Source: Promethearchaeota archaeon (lineage in GTDB: Archaea; Asgardarchaeota; Lokiarchaeia; Sigyniarchaeales; SOKP01). From it: 35,481 nucleotides of DNA. Shown in pieces: positions 8,948 to 16,420 of this stretch. Below the pieces are notes generated by a model that was not told the DNA's origin, did no database searches, and was given only the letters and a program-made list of their open reading frames with translations. Within the stretch, counting starts at the first letter, position 1, and the number at the start of each line of letters is the position of its first letter. Position numbers and translations under genes: made by a program. Location of the stretch: contig JABCSY010000037.1 of the NCBI GenBank assembly GCA_018238625.1, positions 1-35,481 of the forward strand, in the 5' to 3' direction.

Positions 8948-9664
8948 ATGGTTTTAGATAATATTATCATGGAAATTTGGCAATTATTTCTCATGTTGAC
9001 TTTTCAATTAATAGCAGGTTTCATGGCTATAATCCTCGCTATATTCATTTATAAACGCAATCCAAACTATAAGGGTAATTTATATTTAGGTTTAGGTTTT
9101 ATTTTTTATTCACTTTATCCATTCGGGTGTTTTTTCTTTGAAATAGGTATCAATGAATTTATTGTTCTTCTCTCACTTCAAATTTCCTTAATTGGTTCGA
9201 TCATTGGGACCATGTTCTTCGTACTATCAATGATGATCTTTTGTAAAAGCACAAAAGTTTTGGAAAAGAGCAAAATGAAATTGTTATATTTTTTAGTTTC
9301 GCTCTTGATTTGTATCTATATATGTTGGCCAAGTTCAATTATTTTTATCAGTTTAAATCCCACTTTGACCGAGCGTAGTATTCTTTTAATGATTTTAATT
9401 ACGATTTATATTGTATTTTCAACTGGTGGTACAATCCTACGATTAACAAAAGCGATTAAGATGATGAAAGAAAGCAATCCACACATGACCAAAAATCTTA
9501 AAAATTTTCGTCTTGCCTTGATAATATCATTTGGGATTCTAATCTTTTCTGTCATTGAAAATCTAACTCAAGAACATTTTTACAACATTTTTAATTACCT
9601 ATTCCTCTTATTGACTTACATTCTTATCAGTCAACCGTTATTGAAGCAAAAAAGGGAAACTTAA
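8948..9664 (+). CDS. Seven-helix integral membrane protein, unknown function
   Basis: The 238-residue protein is almost entirely hydrophobic, with about seven membrane helices spaced through the chain: roughly 9-33, 45-65, 74-98, 110-127, 143-165, 188-206 and 212-230. Short basic loops (YKRNPNYKG, KSTKVLEKSK, and the C-terminal KQKRET) separate some of them. The size and arrangement are those of the sensory 7TM modules at the N-terminus of many archaeal histidine kinases, but here no kinase follows. Its stop codon overlaps the 3' end of the FGGY-kinase remnant on the other strand. Function unknown. Confidence 0.6.
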   Translation: MVLDNIIMEIWQLFLMLTFQLIAGFMAIILAIFIYKRNPNYKGNLYLGLGFIFYSLYPFGCFFFEIGINEFIVLLSLQISLIGSIIGTMFFVLSMMIFCKSTKVLEKSKMKLLYFLVSLLICIYICWPSSIIFISLNPTLTERSILLMILITIYIVFSTGGTILRLTKAIKMMKESNPHMTKNLKNFRLALIISFGILIFSVIENLTQEHFYNIFNYLFLLLTYILISQPLLKQKRET

Positions 9665-9987
9665 TTTCCTTTTTTTAATATCTTTTTAAACTTAAAAATA
9701 GTTAGTCCTTTTGTGTGTTTACGTATTGTTTCTGCGGCTCTATTATCAAGCCAATTGATGCAGTTCATTAACGAATTTCCTTCAGAATCGATAAGGAACC
9801 GTACAATTCATCTGACAATCTAAAATTATTCCTAAAATATCCTCGGAATTTATAATATTTTTTTGAATTAAATTGGCTGTAGTTTTTATAAAAGATTTCC
9901 AATAATCTCCCGGATCTTGCTCTACCCAACCTTGTTTTGGATAATAAGGGGGTAATCTGCTCTAGTTTGATACAGGAGATTTAATTT
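9661..9987 (-). pseudogene. FGGY-family carbohydrate kinase remnant (xylulokinase/glycerol-kinase type), frameshifted and truncated
   Basis: On the minus strand, a frame in the upper half reads PPYYPKQGWVEQDPGDYW, then INSEDILGIILDCQMNCTVP, ending at a TGA (9782-9784). The neighbouring frame then continues as IDSEGNSLMNCINWLDNRAA, then ETIRKHTKGL, to a TAA at 9661-9663. Spliced through a one-base shift, this matches the FGGY kinase N-terminal domain in order: the 'YPxxGWVEQDPxDYW' segment, the 'DIxGIxxxxQM...VPIDxxGNxL' strand pair, and 'NCIxWLDNRAAE'. The ATP-binding start (a DxGTT-type motif) and the whole C-terminal kinase domain are missing. A TAG also interrupts the upstream end. The gene is clearly dead. 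Confidence 0.82.
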
Positions 9988-10115
9988 GTTTAAAATTGTT
10001 TAAATATACAAGGATTATGTAATGAATATATATGTAAATTTTATAAGTATTTAGAACATAATCATTATATTCCAACTACAACTATATAATAAAAAAAGTA
10101 AAAAGAGAAATTATA

Positions 10116-11588
10116 TTGGAATCATTACAAACAATTAAAATTCTTAAAATCGAAACAAACAAAATCTTTTACGATAAAAAGACTGAGATTTTATCCATCT
10201 ACATTTTTGATTTTATCTTTATTGGAAATTACAAAAAGACTACAAAGATTAGTAAAATTTTAGATGATATCTACAAATCGCTAGGAGATACACAGTTAAA
10301 CCGAGAAGACGTTTCTTTCGTTGATTTCGTAACATTTACCACTATATCTGAGAAAACTAAATTAAAAAATTTAAATTTAATCTCCAAAAAAGAAAAAGAG
10401 AAAAAAAAAGAAGAAAAGAAAGAAGAAGCTGTTAAGAAGGACGATATAAGCGTTAAATACTTGAAAAGTTTAGATGAGAAAGAATTAGGCAGAGATGTTG
10501 CGAAACAATTTCAAGTTGAGGAAAAAAAAGAACGCTCGACGATTGCTCCCAAAGCTAAAAAGAAATCTAGAGCAAAAGAAGCAGAACCTGTAATGTATAA
10601 ATTTGCTGAGGAAGCCGAAGAGGAGGATGTGATTTTAGAGGAGCCTCAAACATTTGACGATGATGCATCATCAGAATTAGAAATGATAAAATCTGCTCCC
10701 CCTCCCCCTCCCCTACCGAAACTTTCACGGGCACCTTCATCAGCACCACCTGGCGCTGGTGCACCGATACCAGTTAGTGCACCTAAAGATCTTAGAGATG
10801 AATTGGGAGGTCTTGGAGAAGCCCCCGATTCAGAATCGCTCGCCCCTTCAAGGAGGTTAGATATAGCCCCAGCAGAGCCAAAAACAACCGTTTATGAAAT
10901 TAATATGGGGCTTCAATATTATTCTGTTATGATGGAAAAAACTAGCTATCTGTTTTACGTTTATTTCTCTCATAAGGAATTGAAAATCATTGACGAGGAA
11001 GGAAAGACCGTTTTCGAAACTTCATTTAGAATAGAGACAACTAAAAAAGAACCGCCGATAGTGGATTTAAAAGTTGAGGGAGAGGGATTTGAAGTTCACC
11101 CCTTACACGGTAAAGTAGAAATTAAAAAAAAAGCAATAAACCCTCCGGTAATGATCTTCTCGGTACTTCCCACAAAAAAGAAAAATAGAACTAAAAAAGA
11201 TAAAAAAGAGAGCGAAAGACGGTATTTACACGTGTATATCGAATACGAGAAAGAAACCATAAATCATTCCGTATTATCTATAATCGTTCAACCGAAACAC
11301 TTTCACCTAGATATTGGTCCGATTCATTTAGATATAAGTAAAAAAGCGGCTATGATAGTTTCTCTTTTTTCCGTAATAATCTCCTTAGGATCTTTGATTT
11401 ATACTATTTTTTCTATAGATCCCTCTTCAACTTTAACTAGTATTATAGGTAATTTTGCTCCGGGATTAGGTTCGATTATCTTTATAGGGATATTTCTTTT
11501 CACTCTTTTTAAAGAAGGCCTGTATCCGCTTAAAGAGAAGGTTAGTTATTTCCTTAATTTCGACAAAACAGGAATGTTAATAAAATAG
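10116..11588 (+). CDS. Membrane-anchored multidomain protein with charged and polyproline linker
   Basis: This is a 490-residue protein starting at TTG; no ATG occurs in frame until about residue 160. Regions in order: a small mixed alpha/beta N-terminal domain (1-88); a very basic Lys/Glu tract (90-150); an acidic then Pro/Ala/Ser-rich disordered linker (155-255) with SAPPPPPLP at 193-201; a beta-rich domain (about 256-390) that looks immunoglobulin-like; and two C-terminal membrane helices (about 408-430 and 446-464) with a short cytoplasmic tail. It is on its own, convergent with lysR. I do not recognise the family. The polyproline run could be a docking site for a protein such as profilin, which Asgard archaea encode, but that is inference. 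Confidence 0.65.
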   Translation: MESLQTIKILKIETNKIFYDKKTEILSIYIFDFIFIGNYKKTTKISKILDDIYKSLGDTQLNREDVSFVDFVTFTTISEKTKLKNLNLISKKEKEKKKEEKKEEAVKKDDISVKYLKSLDEKELGRDVAKQFQVEEKKERSTIAPKAKKKSRAKEAEPVMYKFAEEAEEEDVILEEPQTFDDDASSELEMIKSAPPPPPLPKLSRAPSSAPPGAGAPIPVSAPKDLRDELGGLGEAPDSESLAPSRRLDIAPAEPKTTVYEINMGLQYYSVMMEKTSYLFYVYFSHKELKIIDEEGKTVFETSFRIETTKKEPPIVDLKVEGEGFEVHPLHGKVEIKKKAINPPVMIFSVLPTKKKNRTKKDKKESERRYLHVYIEYEKETINHSVLSIIVQPKHFHLDIGPIHLDISKKAAMIVSLFSVIISLGSLIYTIFSIDPSSTLTSIIGNFAPGLGSIIFIGIFLFTLFKEGLYPLKEKVSYFLNFDKTGMLIK

Positions 11589-11600
11589 TACTTCTATAGC

Positions 11601-12506
11601 TTATTGATTTTTTTTATTTTTTTTTATATATTCCCAAAAATCTTTCTTTAGCTCACTTAGTTCCTTTTCTCTTAATTTTATAAAATATAGAGGTCTTCTA
11701 ACAATTTCGGGATAACCTTTAATCTCCAATATCTTAATTAAACCTGCTTTTTCAGCATTACCAGCCATATATTCGCTCATTATACTAATGTAATTTGATT
11801 CGCTTACTGCTGAAATAATGGAATCGTTATCGTTTATTTCAAGTTTGATTTTTAGCCTTTTATAATTTGGAAATTGGCGTTTAAAAACATTCCTCATCCC
11901 AGAACCCTCTTCTCGCCACACAAACGGATATTTAATGAGATCAGTAAAATTTATCACATTATTCCCGATTTCTAATAGTTCATGGTTAGGAGAACAGATA
12001 AATTTAAATTCATCCTCTCCAATTTTGATGGAGTCAAAATCGTTTTCGTTGTAGTTTATAAAACTACCAATACCAGCAAAATCTGCCAACCCTTTAGCTA
12101 CATTTTCAATTGATTTTTGTGAGTTACTAATTTTTACTTTAAAATTTACGTTAGGATTCTTATTTCGGAATTTCGCGATATATCTCGGTAAGATATGAGA
12201 GCCTGGAATCGTTGATGCTGAAATCACGATATCTTCAAATTTATGTTTACTGTACTTTATTAATTCCTCTTCGCAAGAATCGTATAGCTTAACAATCTTT
12301 TGTGAATAATCTAACAAAACTCTTCCAGCTTCAGTTAATTCAAACTTCTTAGTCGTCCTATCTATTAAAACGACTCCAAAAACTTTTTCCAATAGCGAAA
12401 TTTGATGAGATAACGTACTTTGAGAAATTGGAATGTCTTTTACTAATTCTGAGAAACTTTTATATTTGGTTAGTTTAACAAAGTTTCTTAGATATTCAAT
12501 ATTCAT
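11601..12506 (-). CDS. LysR-family transcriptional regulator
   Basis: The 301-residue protein has the standard length and layout: an N-terminal winged helix-turn-helix (about 1-60; ISQSTLSHQISLLEKVFGVV followed by LIDRTTKKFELTEAGRVLL), a linker helix, and a periplasmic-binding-type effector domain (about 90-290; DIVISASTIPGSHILPRYIA...). LysR proteins normally bind inverted repeats of the T-N11-A type and respond to a small co-inducer. It is divergent from the dsrE-like/tusA pair across 188 bases containing several palindromes, so it probably controls that pair and itself. A sulfur-related effector is inference from this context. The start ATG is supported by the usual 'NIEYLRNFVKL' beginning. 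Confidence 0.9.
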   Translation of the reverse strand: MNIEYLRNFVKLTKYKSFSELVKDIPISQSTLSHQISLLEKVFGVVLIDRTTKKFELTEAGRVLLDYSQKIVKLYDSCEEELIKYSKHKFEDIVISASTIPGSHILPRYIAKFRNKNPNVNFKVKISNSQKSIENVAKGLADFAGIGSFINYNENDFDSIKIGEDEFKFICSPNHELLEIGNNVINFTDLIKYPFVWREEGSGMRNVFKRQFPNYKRLKIKLEINDNDSIISAVSESNYISIMSEYMAGNAEKAGLIKILEIKGYPEIVRRPLYFIKLREKELSELKKDFWEYIKKNKKNQ

Positions 12507-12577
12507 GCTTTTACCGCGCTTTTTTTAATCTTAGTTTAAGGAGATTACAAATATTTTCTACTATATAAAACTTAATT

Positions 12578-12665
12578 ATGATTAATTAATTTATCGATAT
12601 TATGAATAAATCATTACGAAAAGATTAATAAATCTTTTTTAATTTCCTACACCATAATTAATCAT
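12578..12665. promoter_or_regulatory. Candidate LysR operator region with nested palindromes
   Basis: Between lysR and the dsrE-like gene there are three symmetric elements. (1) ATGATTAATTAA at 12578-12589 is matched by its inverted copy ATAATTAATCAT at 12654-12665 (11 of 12 positions). (2) ATGA-N5-TCAT at 12602-12614 also fits a T-N11-A LysR box. (3) An 8-base stem (AAAAGATT/AATCTTTT) with a 4-base loop lies at 12619-12638. The region is very AT-rich, so some symmetry is expected by chance. The placement in a divergent regulator-target gap is what gives it weight. Confidence 0.45.
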
Positions 12666-12694
12666 CTTAACATAATTAAAAAGGTTTAACATAA

Positions 12695-13054
12695 GTGACT
12701 GAAAACAAAAAGACTTTTACGATTGTAATTGGAAGTGGGGCCTATACATCTGAAAGACCTTATACCATGTTACGATTTGCCTATACCTCATTATTAGAAG
12801 AACATAAAATCAACATCTTTTTAGTCGAAGATGGTATCTTTGTAGGCATGAAAAACCAAAACCCATCCACGTATGATAATGTCGGGAAATGGATGGCCGA
12901 TGTTATTGAAGAGGGGGCTAAAGTGTTAGCGTGCGGAGTGTGTATGAAAGCAAGGGGTTTACGCGACGAAGAATTAATGGCGGGGATATCAAAAACATCA
13001 ATGAAAGGGTTCGTTGATATGTGCGTGGAAGCGGATAACGTTTTGTTCAGTTAA
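12695..13054 (+). CDS. DsrE/DsrF-like sulfur-relay family protein
   Basis: This is a 119-residue protein starting at GTG. The fold follows the DsrE pattern: an early strand TFTIVIGSGAY, helix RPYTMLRFAYTSLL, strand INIFLVEDGIFVGMK, and a late strand with cysteines ACGVCMKARGL (C80, C83). In DsrE-like proteins a cysteine at this position carries sulfane sulfur. The tusA gene follows 22 bases later on the same strand, and pairing of a DsrE-like protein with TusA is a recurrent sulfur-trafficking arrangement. The product is probably cytoplasmic and passes sulfur to or from TusA. The end acceptor (tRNA thiolation, molybdopterin, or sulfur respiration) is not shown by this window. Confidence 0.85.
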   Translation: MTENKKTFTIVIGSGAYTSERPYTMLRFAYTSLLEEHKINIFLVEDGIFVGMKNQNPSTYDNVGKWMADVIEEGAKVLACGVCMKARGLRDEELMAGISKTSMKGFVDMCVEADNVLFS

Positions 13055-13076
13055 AACTAAATGGTGAATTATAGAA

Positions 13077-13304
13077 ATGAGCAATAATTATAAGCTAAAA
13101 TTAGACGGGTTGGTCTGTCCATTACCAGTTGCCAGGACTAAAAAAAAATTAAATGAAATGCAAAGCGGAGAAATTTTGGAAGTTTCTGGAGATTTTGGTG
13201 AATCGGGAGAGAATATAAAGCGATATGTAGAAACTCATGGCGACACAGTTTTGGAGTTTAAGATCGAAGGAGAAGATTACAACATAAAAATTGAGAAGGC
13301 GTAA
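13077..13304 (+). CDS. tusA: TusA-like sulfurtransferase
   Basis: The 75-residue protein has the signature CPLP at C14, preceded by LDGLVC and followed by the ARTKKKLNEMQSGEILEV helix-strand unit. The C-terminal half is DxGExxENIKRYVETHGD..., as in the TusA/SirA family of small two-layer sandwich proteins. C14 is the residue that would carry the persulfide. It sits 22 bases after the DsrE-like gene, so the two are almost certainly cotranscribed and probably controlled by the divergent LysR regulator. Family members feed sulfur into tRNA 2-thiouridine, molybdenum cofactor or dissimilatory sulfur metabolism; which one applies here is unknown. Confidence 0.92.
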   Translation: MSNNYKLKLDGLVCPLPVARTKKKLNEMQSGEILEVSGDFGESGENIKRYVETHGDTVLEFKIEGEDYNIKIEKA

Positions 13305-13362
13305 AATAACTTTGTCGATCCGATATAAAAAAGAATATAAATTCTTTTTGTAATATATCTCT

Positions 13363-14175
13363 ATGAAGAAAAATTCAATTTCAACATATTTTCTTATAGT
13401 TCTTTTTATTCTTGTAGGAATTTATTTATCCTCAATAACTTATATCACACCAATTTCTCTGTTTGCTATACGCACGGGTCATGGACTCCTCATAGCTGGA
13501 ATTACTATAATTTTAGGAAAACTTCTAGGTATTTATAGAAAAAGAAAGACTTTTTCCTCTGTTGAATTATTACTTTCTGGAGATTTTGGTGAATTCTATT
13601 TCCCACCATGGATTTTTAAAAAGAAGAAGAACGCAATTTTTATTAGCACTGATGTAAAATCTTCGATTTCAACGATTTTCGGTTCAGTAGTGGCTTGTAT
13701 CTTAGTAAGTTACATTTTCATCCCAAGCTTCGATGATTTTATTAATGGAATAATTGAAATTAGCTTCGGCACTATTTTAATGCTTTTAGTTTCAATCTAT
13801 TTATTAGGCTTAGTATTTATATCGTTTAGTCTATTCTCAATTATTCGACGAGTTATTAGAGTTATAGATAAAGAAACACATATTATTAGGATTTATAGAA
13901 GCATAAAGCTCGATAAAAAGAACCAGGATGATGATAAAAAAGAACTGCAGATCCCTATCTCTAACTTAAAAAATAGCGAGATTGAGCCTAGAGGATATTA
14001 TCAATATTTAGTACCTTTAGAGGGCATTAAAGGAGAACTTAAATTGATTAATCACTGGATTTATAATGAAAAATACATCCTTATCCAAAGCAGGGACGAA
14101 AATTTTATCACAAATTTAAATTCCGGGATTAGGAAGTTCTTAGGCTTTCAAACCAGTAGTTTTTCTGAAAAATAA
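13363..14175 (+). CDS. Integral membrane protein with C-terminal soluble domain, unknown function
   Basis: This is a 270-residue protein with about four membrane helices: roughly 9-30, 38-55, 103-122 and 133-163. A basic loop (YRKRKTFS) follows the second. The C-terminal hundred residues are soluble and mixed alpha/beta (IIRIYRSIKLDKKNQ...). No catalytic motif is recognised. It starts at ATG 58 bases after tusA on the same strand, so it could be the third gene of that operon, but an AT-rich promoter-like gap separates them. It is convergent with cdhD. Confidence 0.6.
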   Translation: MKKNSISTYFLIVLFILVGIYLSSITYITPISLFAIRTGHGLLIAGITIILGKLLGIYRKRKTFSSVELLLSGDFGEFYFPPWIFKKKKNAIFISTDVKSSISTIFGSVVACILVSYIFIPSFDDFINGIIEISFGTILMLLVSIYLLGLVFISFSLFSIIRRVIRVIDKETHIIRIYRSIKLDKKNQDDDKKELQIPISNLKNSEIEPRGYYQYLVPLEGIKGELKLINHWIYNEKYILIQSRDENFITNLNSGIRKFLGFQTSSFSEK

Positions 14176-14216
14176 ACAATAACAAAAAAAAAGAAGTAAA
14201 TTAATAGTAATAAGTT

Positions 14217-15371
14217 TTATTTCTTAAGTCTTGCAGAAACCCAATCGTAATAGCCTTTATCTTCCATAACTTTTGGGATTTCGGCGAAAAATTGAGCGGT
14301 AATCTCTTTTACGTTTTTAGCGGCAATTGGGTGGAACATCATGGCGAGATCTAAGCCTACAAGAGTTAGAGAAAGAGCATTAATGATTTCCCAAATAGGT
14401 CCTCTGTATTTTCTTAAACCCCATTGAGGCATTCGCTTCTCGCTCATCCAAGCTTCACGAGCGCCCCATGCATTTGTTGTACCTCCGCTTATTGGGTATG
14501 CTAAATCAGTTTCCCCTAGCAAACCGGCTATTCGCATTCGCTGGTAAATGCTAAACGAGTATTCCATTCCGTACCCTAAGGTGGCGCAAGTTGGGTCCAT
14601 AACTATGCGATTCTTTGGCAATCCTAGTTCTAAAGCGTCTTTATTCATCTTAATCTGATTGTTTAAGTCTAAGCTCGTCCAGAGCAAACAGTTGTGGTCG
14701 TATTTAACTGCTAAGGGAATTACATCTTCCCAGGTCGCCTTATCTGCAGCTGAAAGCATTAAAACTTCGCTTTCTGCCACAGCGGCAGTAGCTTTAAACA
14801 TTTCAACGTCTTTTTCTTTATTTCCTGAACAGCCTATTATGACTGGAACATCGACAGCTTGTAATATATCTTCTAGGTATTTTACTGATTGTGAAACTGG
14901 TGCGTCTCCCATACCGGGATCAATTTCTAACGAGTGGAAAGTAATGCTTTCAGCGCCGAATTTATCAACGGCAAATTTTGCCCATTCGGCTGGATCTGCT
15001 AAAACTTCTCCATACGCTTCTTTAATCGGTTTAGGTAACATCATTTTGGAGCCCATGTCGAATACATCGTACGTAACTAAAGGTGGATGAGGGTTTCTTT
15101 TGTCTAGACCAAGAAAATTGTAAAAAGGTGGAACTTTTTCTCCGCCTATTGTTGCTTTCTTTCCGTTAGAGCGTACAAATTCGATCGTTTCAATTTGTCC
15201 GGGAAATTCTAGATCAAGAGAGAATTTAGTTGGCGTCCATTCTGCTTTTCCAATTCCGGGTAGGACTGCTTGAGCCGCAGCTGAAACTATTCCGGGGAGC
15301 ATCTGAAACTCTAAGTAATCTGCAAATAATTCTACGTCTTGCAATTCAATTTCTTCAGTTTCTTTCATCAA
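14217..15371 (-). CDS. cdhD: Acetyl-CoA decarbonylase/synthase complex subunit delta (corrinoid/iron-sulfur protein small subunit)
   Basis: The 384-residue protein matches CdhD along its length. The N-terminal part carries the 'LxLEFPGQIETIEFV...KATIGGE' and 'YNFLGLDKRNPHPPLVTYDVF' segments, and a TIM-barrel body follows (ESITFHSLEIDPGMGDAPVS, VPVIIGCSGNKEKD, RIVMDPTCATLGYGMEYSFS, AYPISGGTTNAWGAREAW). CdhD forms the heterodimeric corrinoid protein that carries the methyl group between tetrahydro(methano)pterin and acetyl-CoA synthase in the archaeal Wood-Ljungdahl pathway. It acts in the cytoplasm. It stands alone here, with no cdhA, B, C or E beside it. Codon usage looks richer in GC than its neighbours, consistent with high expression. 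Confidence 0.92.
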   Translation of the reverse strand: MMKETEEIELQDVELFADYLEFQMLPGIVSAAAQAVLPGIGKAEWTPTKFSLDLEFPGQIETIEFVRSNGKKATIGGEKVPPFYNFLGLDKRNPHPPLVTYDVFDMGSKMMLPKPIKEAYGEVLADPAEWAKFAVDKFGAESITFHSLEIDPGMGDAPVSQSVKYLEDILQAVDVPVIIGCSGNKEKDVEMFKATAAVAESEVLMLSAADKATWEDVIPLAVKYDHNCLLWTSLDLNNQIKMNKDALELGLPKNRIVMDPTCATLGYGMEYSFSIYQRMRIAGLLGETDLAYPISGGTTNAWGAREAWMSEKRMPQWGLRKYRGPIWEIINALSLTLVGLDLAMMFHPIAAKNVKEITAQFFAEIPKVMEDKGYYDWVSARLKK

Positions 15372-15827
15372 TTTTGCTAATTTTTTACTAATATCATCAA
15401 ACGAAATTTTGTATCACTTTACCTTATTTTTATTAATTTTTTGAATTTTGAATTAAATTTAAAAGTTTGGATTGAAATTGATCAAGGATCGCCCAAAACA
15501 TTGTTTTTGCGCTTTTTAGACCAAAAGTGCAAGGTAAAATTATCGAAAACCAACATTCTTTAAATACTACTTGTGTAGGAATTTCATCACAACCGCCGAA
15601 CCAGTTTTAAGCGTTTATTATTACCGAATTGGCGATCTGGTAGAGTCAGGAGCTTATGATTTTCAATTTGGGCAAGTGATAGATTTTTTAATGAAAATTT
15701 CCTTGTTGAAGGGCAGAGACTACTTTAAGATAAGATTAATAGAGAGAAATTGTCCGAATCAATATGTGAAACTCCAATATTGGAGAAGAAGCGTTATATT
15801 TAAAAGAATAATAAACATTGTTCTTAA
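15372..15827. other. Gap of 455 bases with a startless minus-strand open frame (15433-15606)
   Basis: The gap upstream of cdhD contains the cdhD promoter region and one minus-strand frame of 57 sense codons. It includes NWFGGCDEIPTQVVFKECWF and LPCTFGLKSAKTMFWAILDQ, and stops at 15433-15435. It is preceded by an in-frame TAA, and its only ATG is well inside. Further stop-interrupted coding-like sequence in the same frame (LYQIANSVIINA) lies just upstream, so a decayed gene is the likeliest reading. I do not recognise the family. The plus-strand frame over the same bases looks like a shadow. Confidence 0.3.
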
Positions 15828-15836
15828 TTGACAAAA

Positions 15837-16298
15837 ATGAATGAAAAAAATGATGAAAAATTACCAAACGAAAATGGTCAAAAACCTTCGAAACCTAAAT
15901 GGTGGAAACCGTTATGGATATTGACCGCTATTTCGATGGTCGGTTCGGGAGTTTTTACTTATTTTGTCTTACATGGAGAATTGATACTTATTATTATTCT
16001 TGAAATTATATTTTCATTAGTCTTGGGTTTTGCCTATTATATCCGCGTAAGACCATCAATAAAAGTTAATAAATTGGTCTACATTTTTTTTGGAATAACT
16101 CCAATCGGATTTGGATTTTCCATGTTATATGCTTTAATTTGTGGAATAACTAATTTTGGTCAATTTATAGTGAGTTTCAAACCTTTTGGTTCTTGGTTAC
16201 AATTGTGTATTATAATAGGGCTCTTCACTATTGGTGGTTTTATTGGTAATTGGTTTGGTAAAAAAAGAGATTATAGACTTCCTTTTAGCCTATATTAA
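15837..16298 (+). CDS. Small four-helix membrane protein, unknown function
   Basis: This is about 153 residues if begun at the ATG at 15837. A TTG nine bases earlier (15828) is the alternative and would add three residues. A polar, Lys/Asn/Pro-rich N-terminus (KPSKPKWWKPL) is followed by four hydrophobic segments at about 31-48, 51-69, 85-105 and 122-143, and a short basic C-terminus (KKRDYRLPF). The glycine-rich third and fourth helices resemble small transporter-like proteins, but I do not recognise a family. The next gene begins about 120 bases later on the same strand. Confidence 0.55.
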   Translation: MNEKNDEKLPNENGQKPSKPKWWKPLWILTAISMVGSGVFTYFVLHGELILIIILEIIFSLVLGFAYYIRVRPSIKVNKLVYIFFGITPIGFGFSMLYALICGITNFGQFIVSFKPFGSWLQLCIIIGLFTIGGFIGNWFGKKRDYRLPFSLY

Positions 16299-16420
16299 AA
16301 TTCTAATAAATTTTTACTAAATTTTGCTAAAAGAATTAAAAATGTCTAATTATAAATAATTGATTTGTCTTATGTATCAAATACAATAAAGTAATGAATT
16401 TATTATTTAACTGATTATTT

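Noticed and set aside
10690..10730. Run of CCCCCTCCCCCTCCCC resembling a simple repeat
   Set aside because: It is the coding sequence for the polyproline tract in the gene at 10116-11588, not a separate repeat element.
15600..15700. Possible tRNA-like sequence containing GGCGATCTGGTAGAGTCAGG
   Set aside because: The D-arm-like start is present but no T arm or acceptor pairing follows.
15571..15831. Plus-strand frame of 86 codons between cdhD and the membrane protein
   Set aside because: It overlaps a better-looking minus-strand frame, has an unconvincing composition, and shows no ribosome binding site or recognisable motif.
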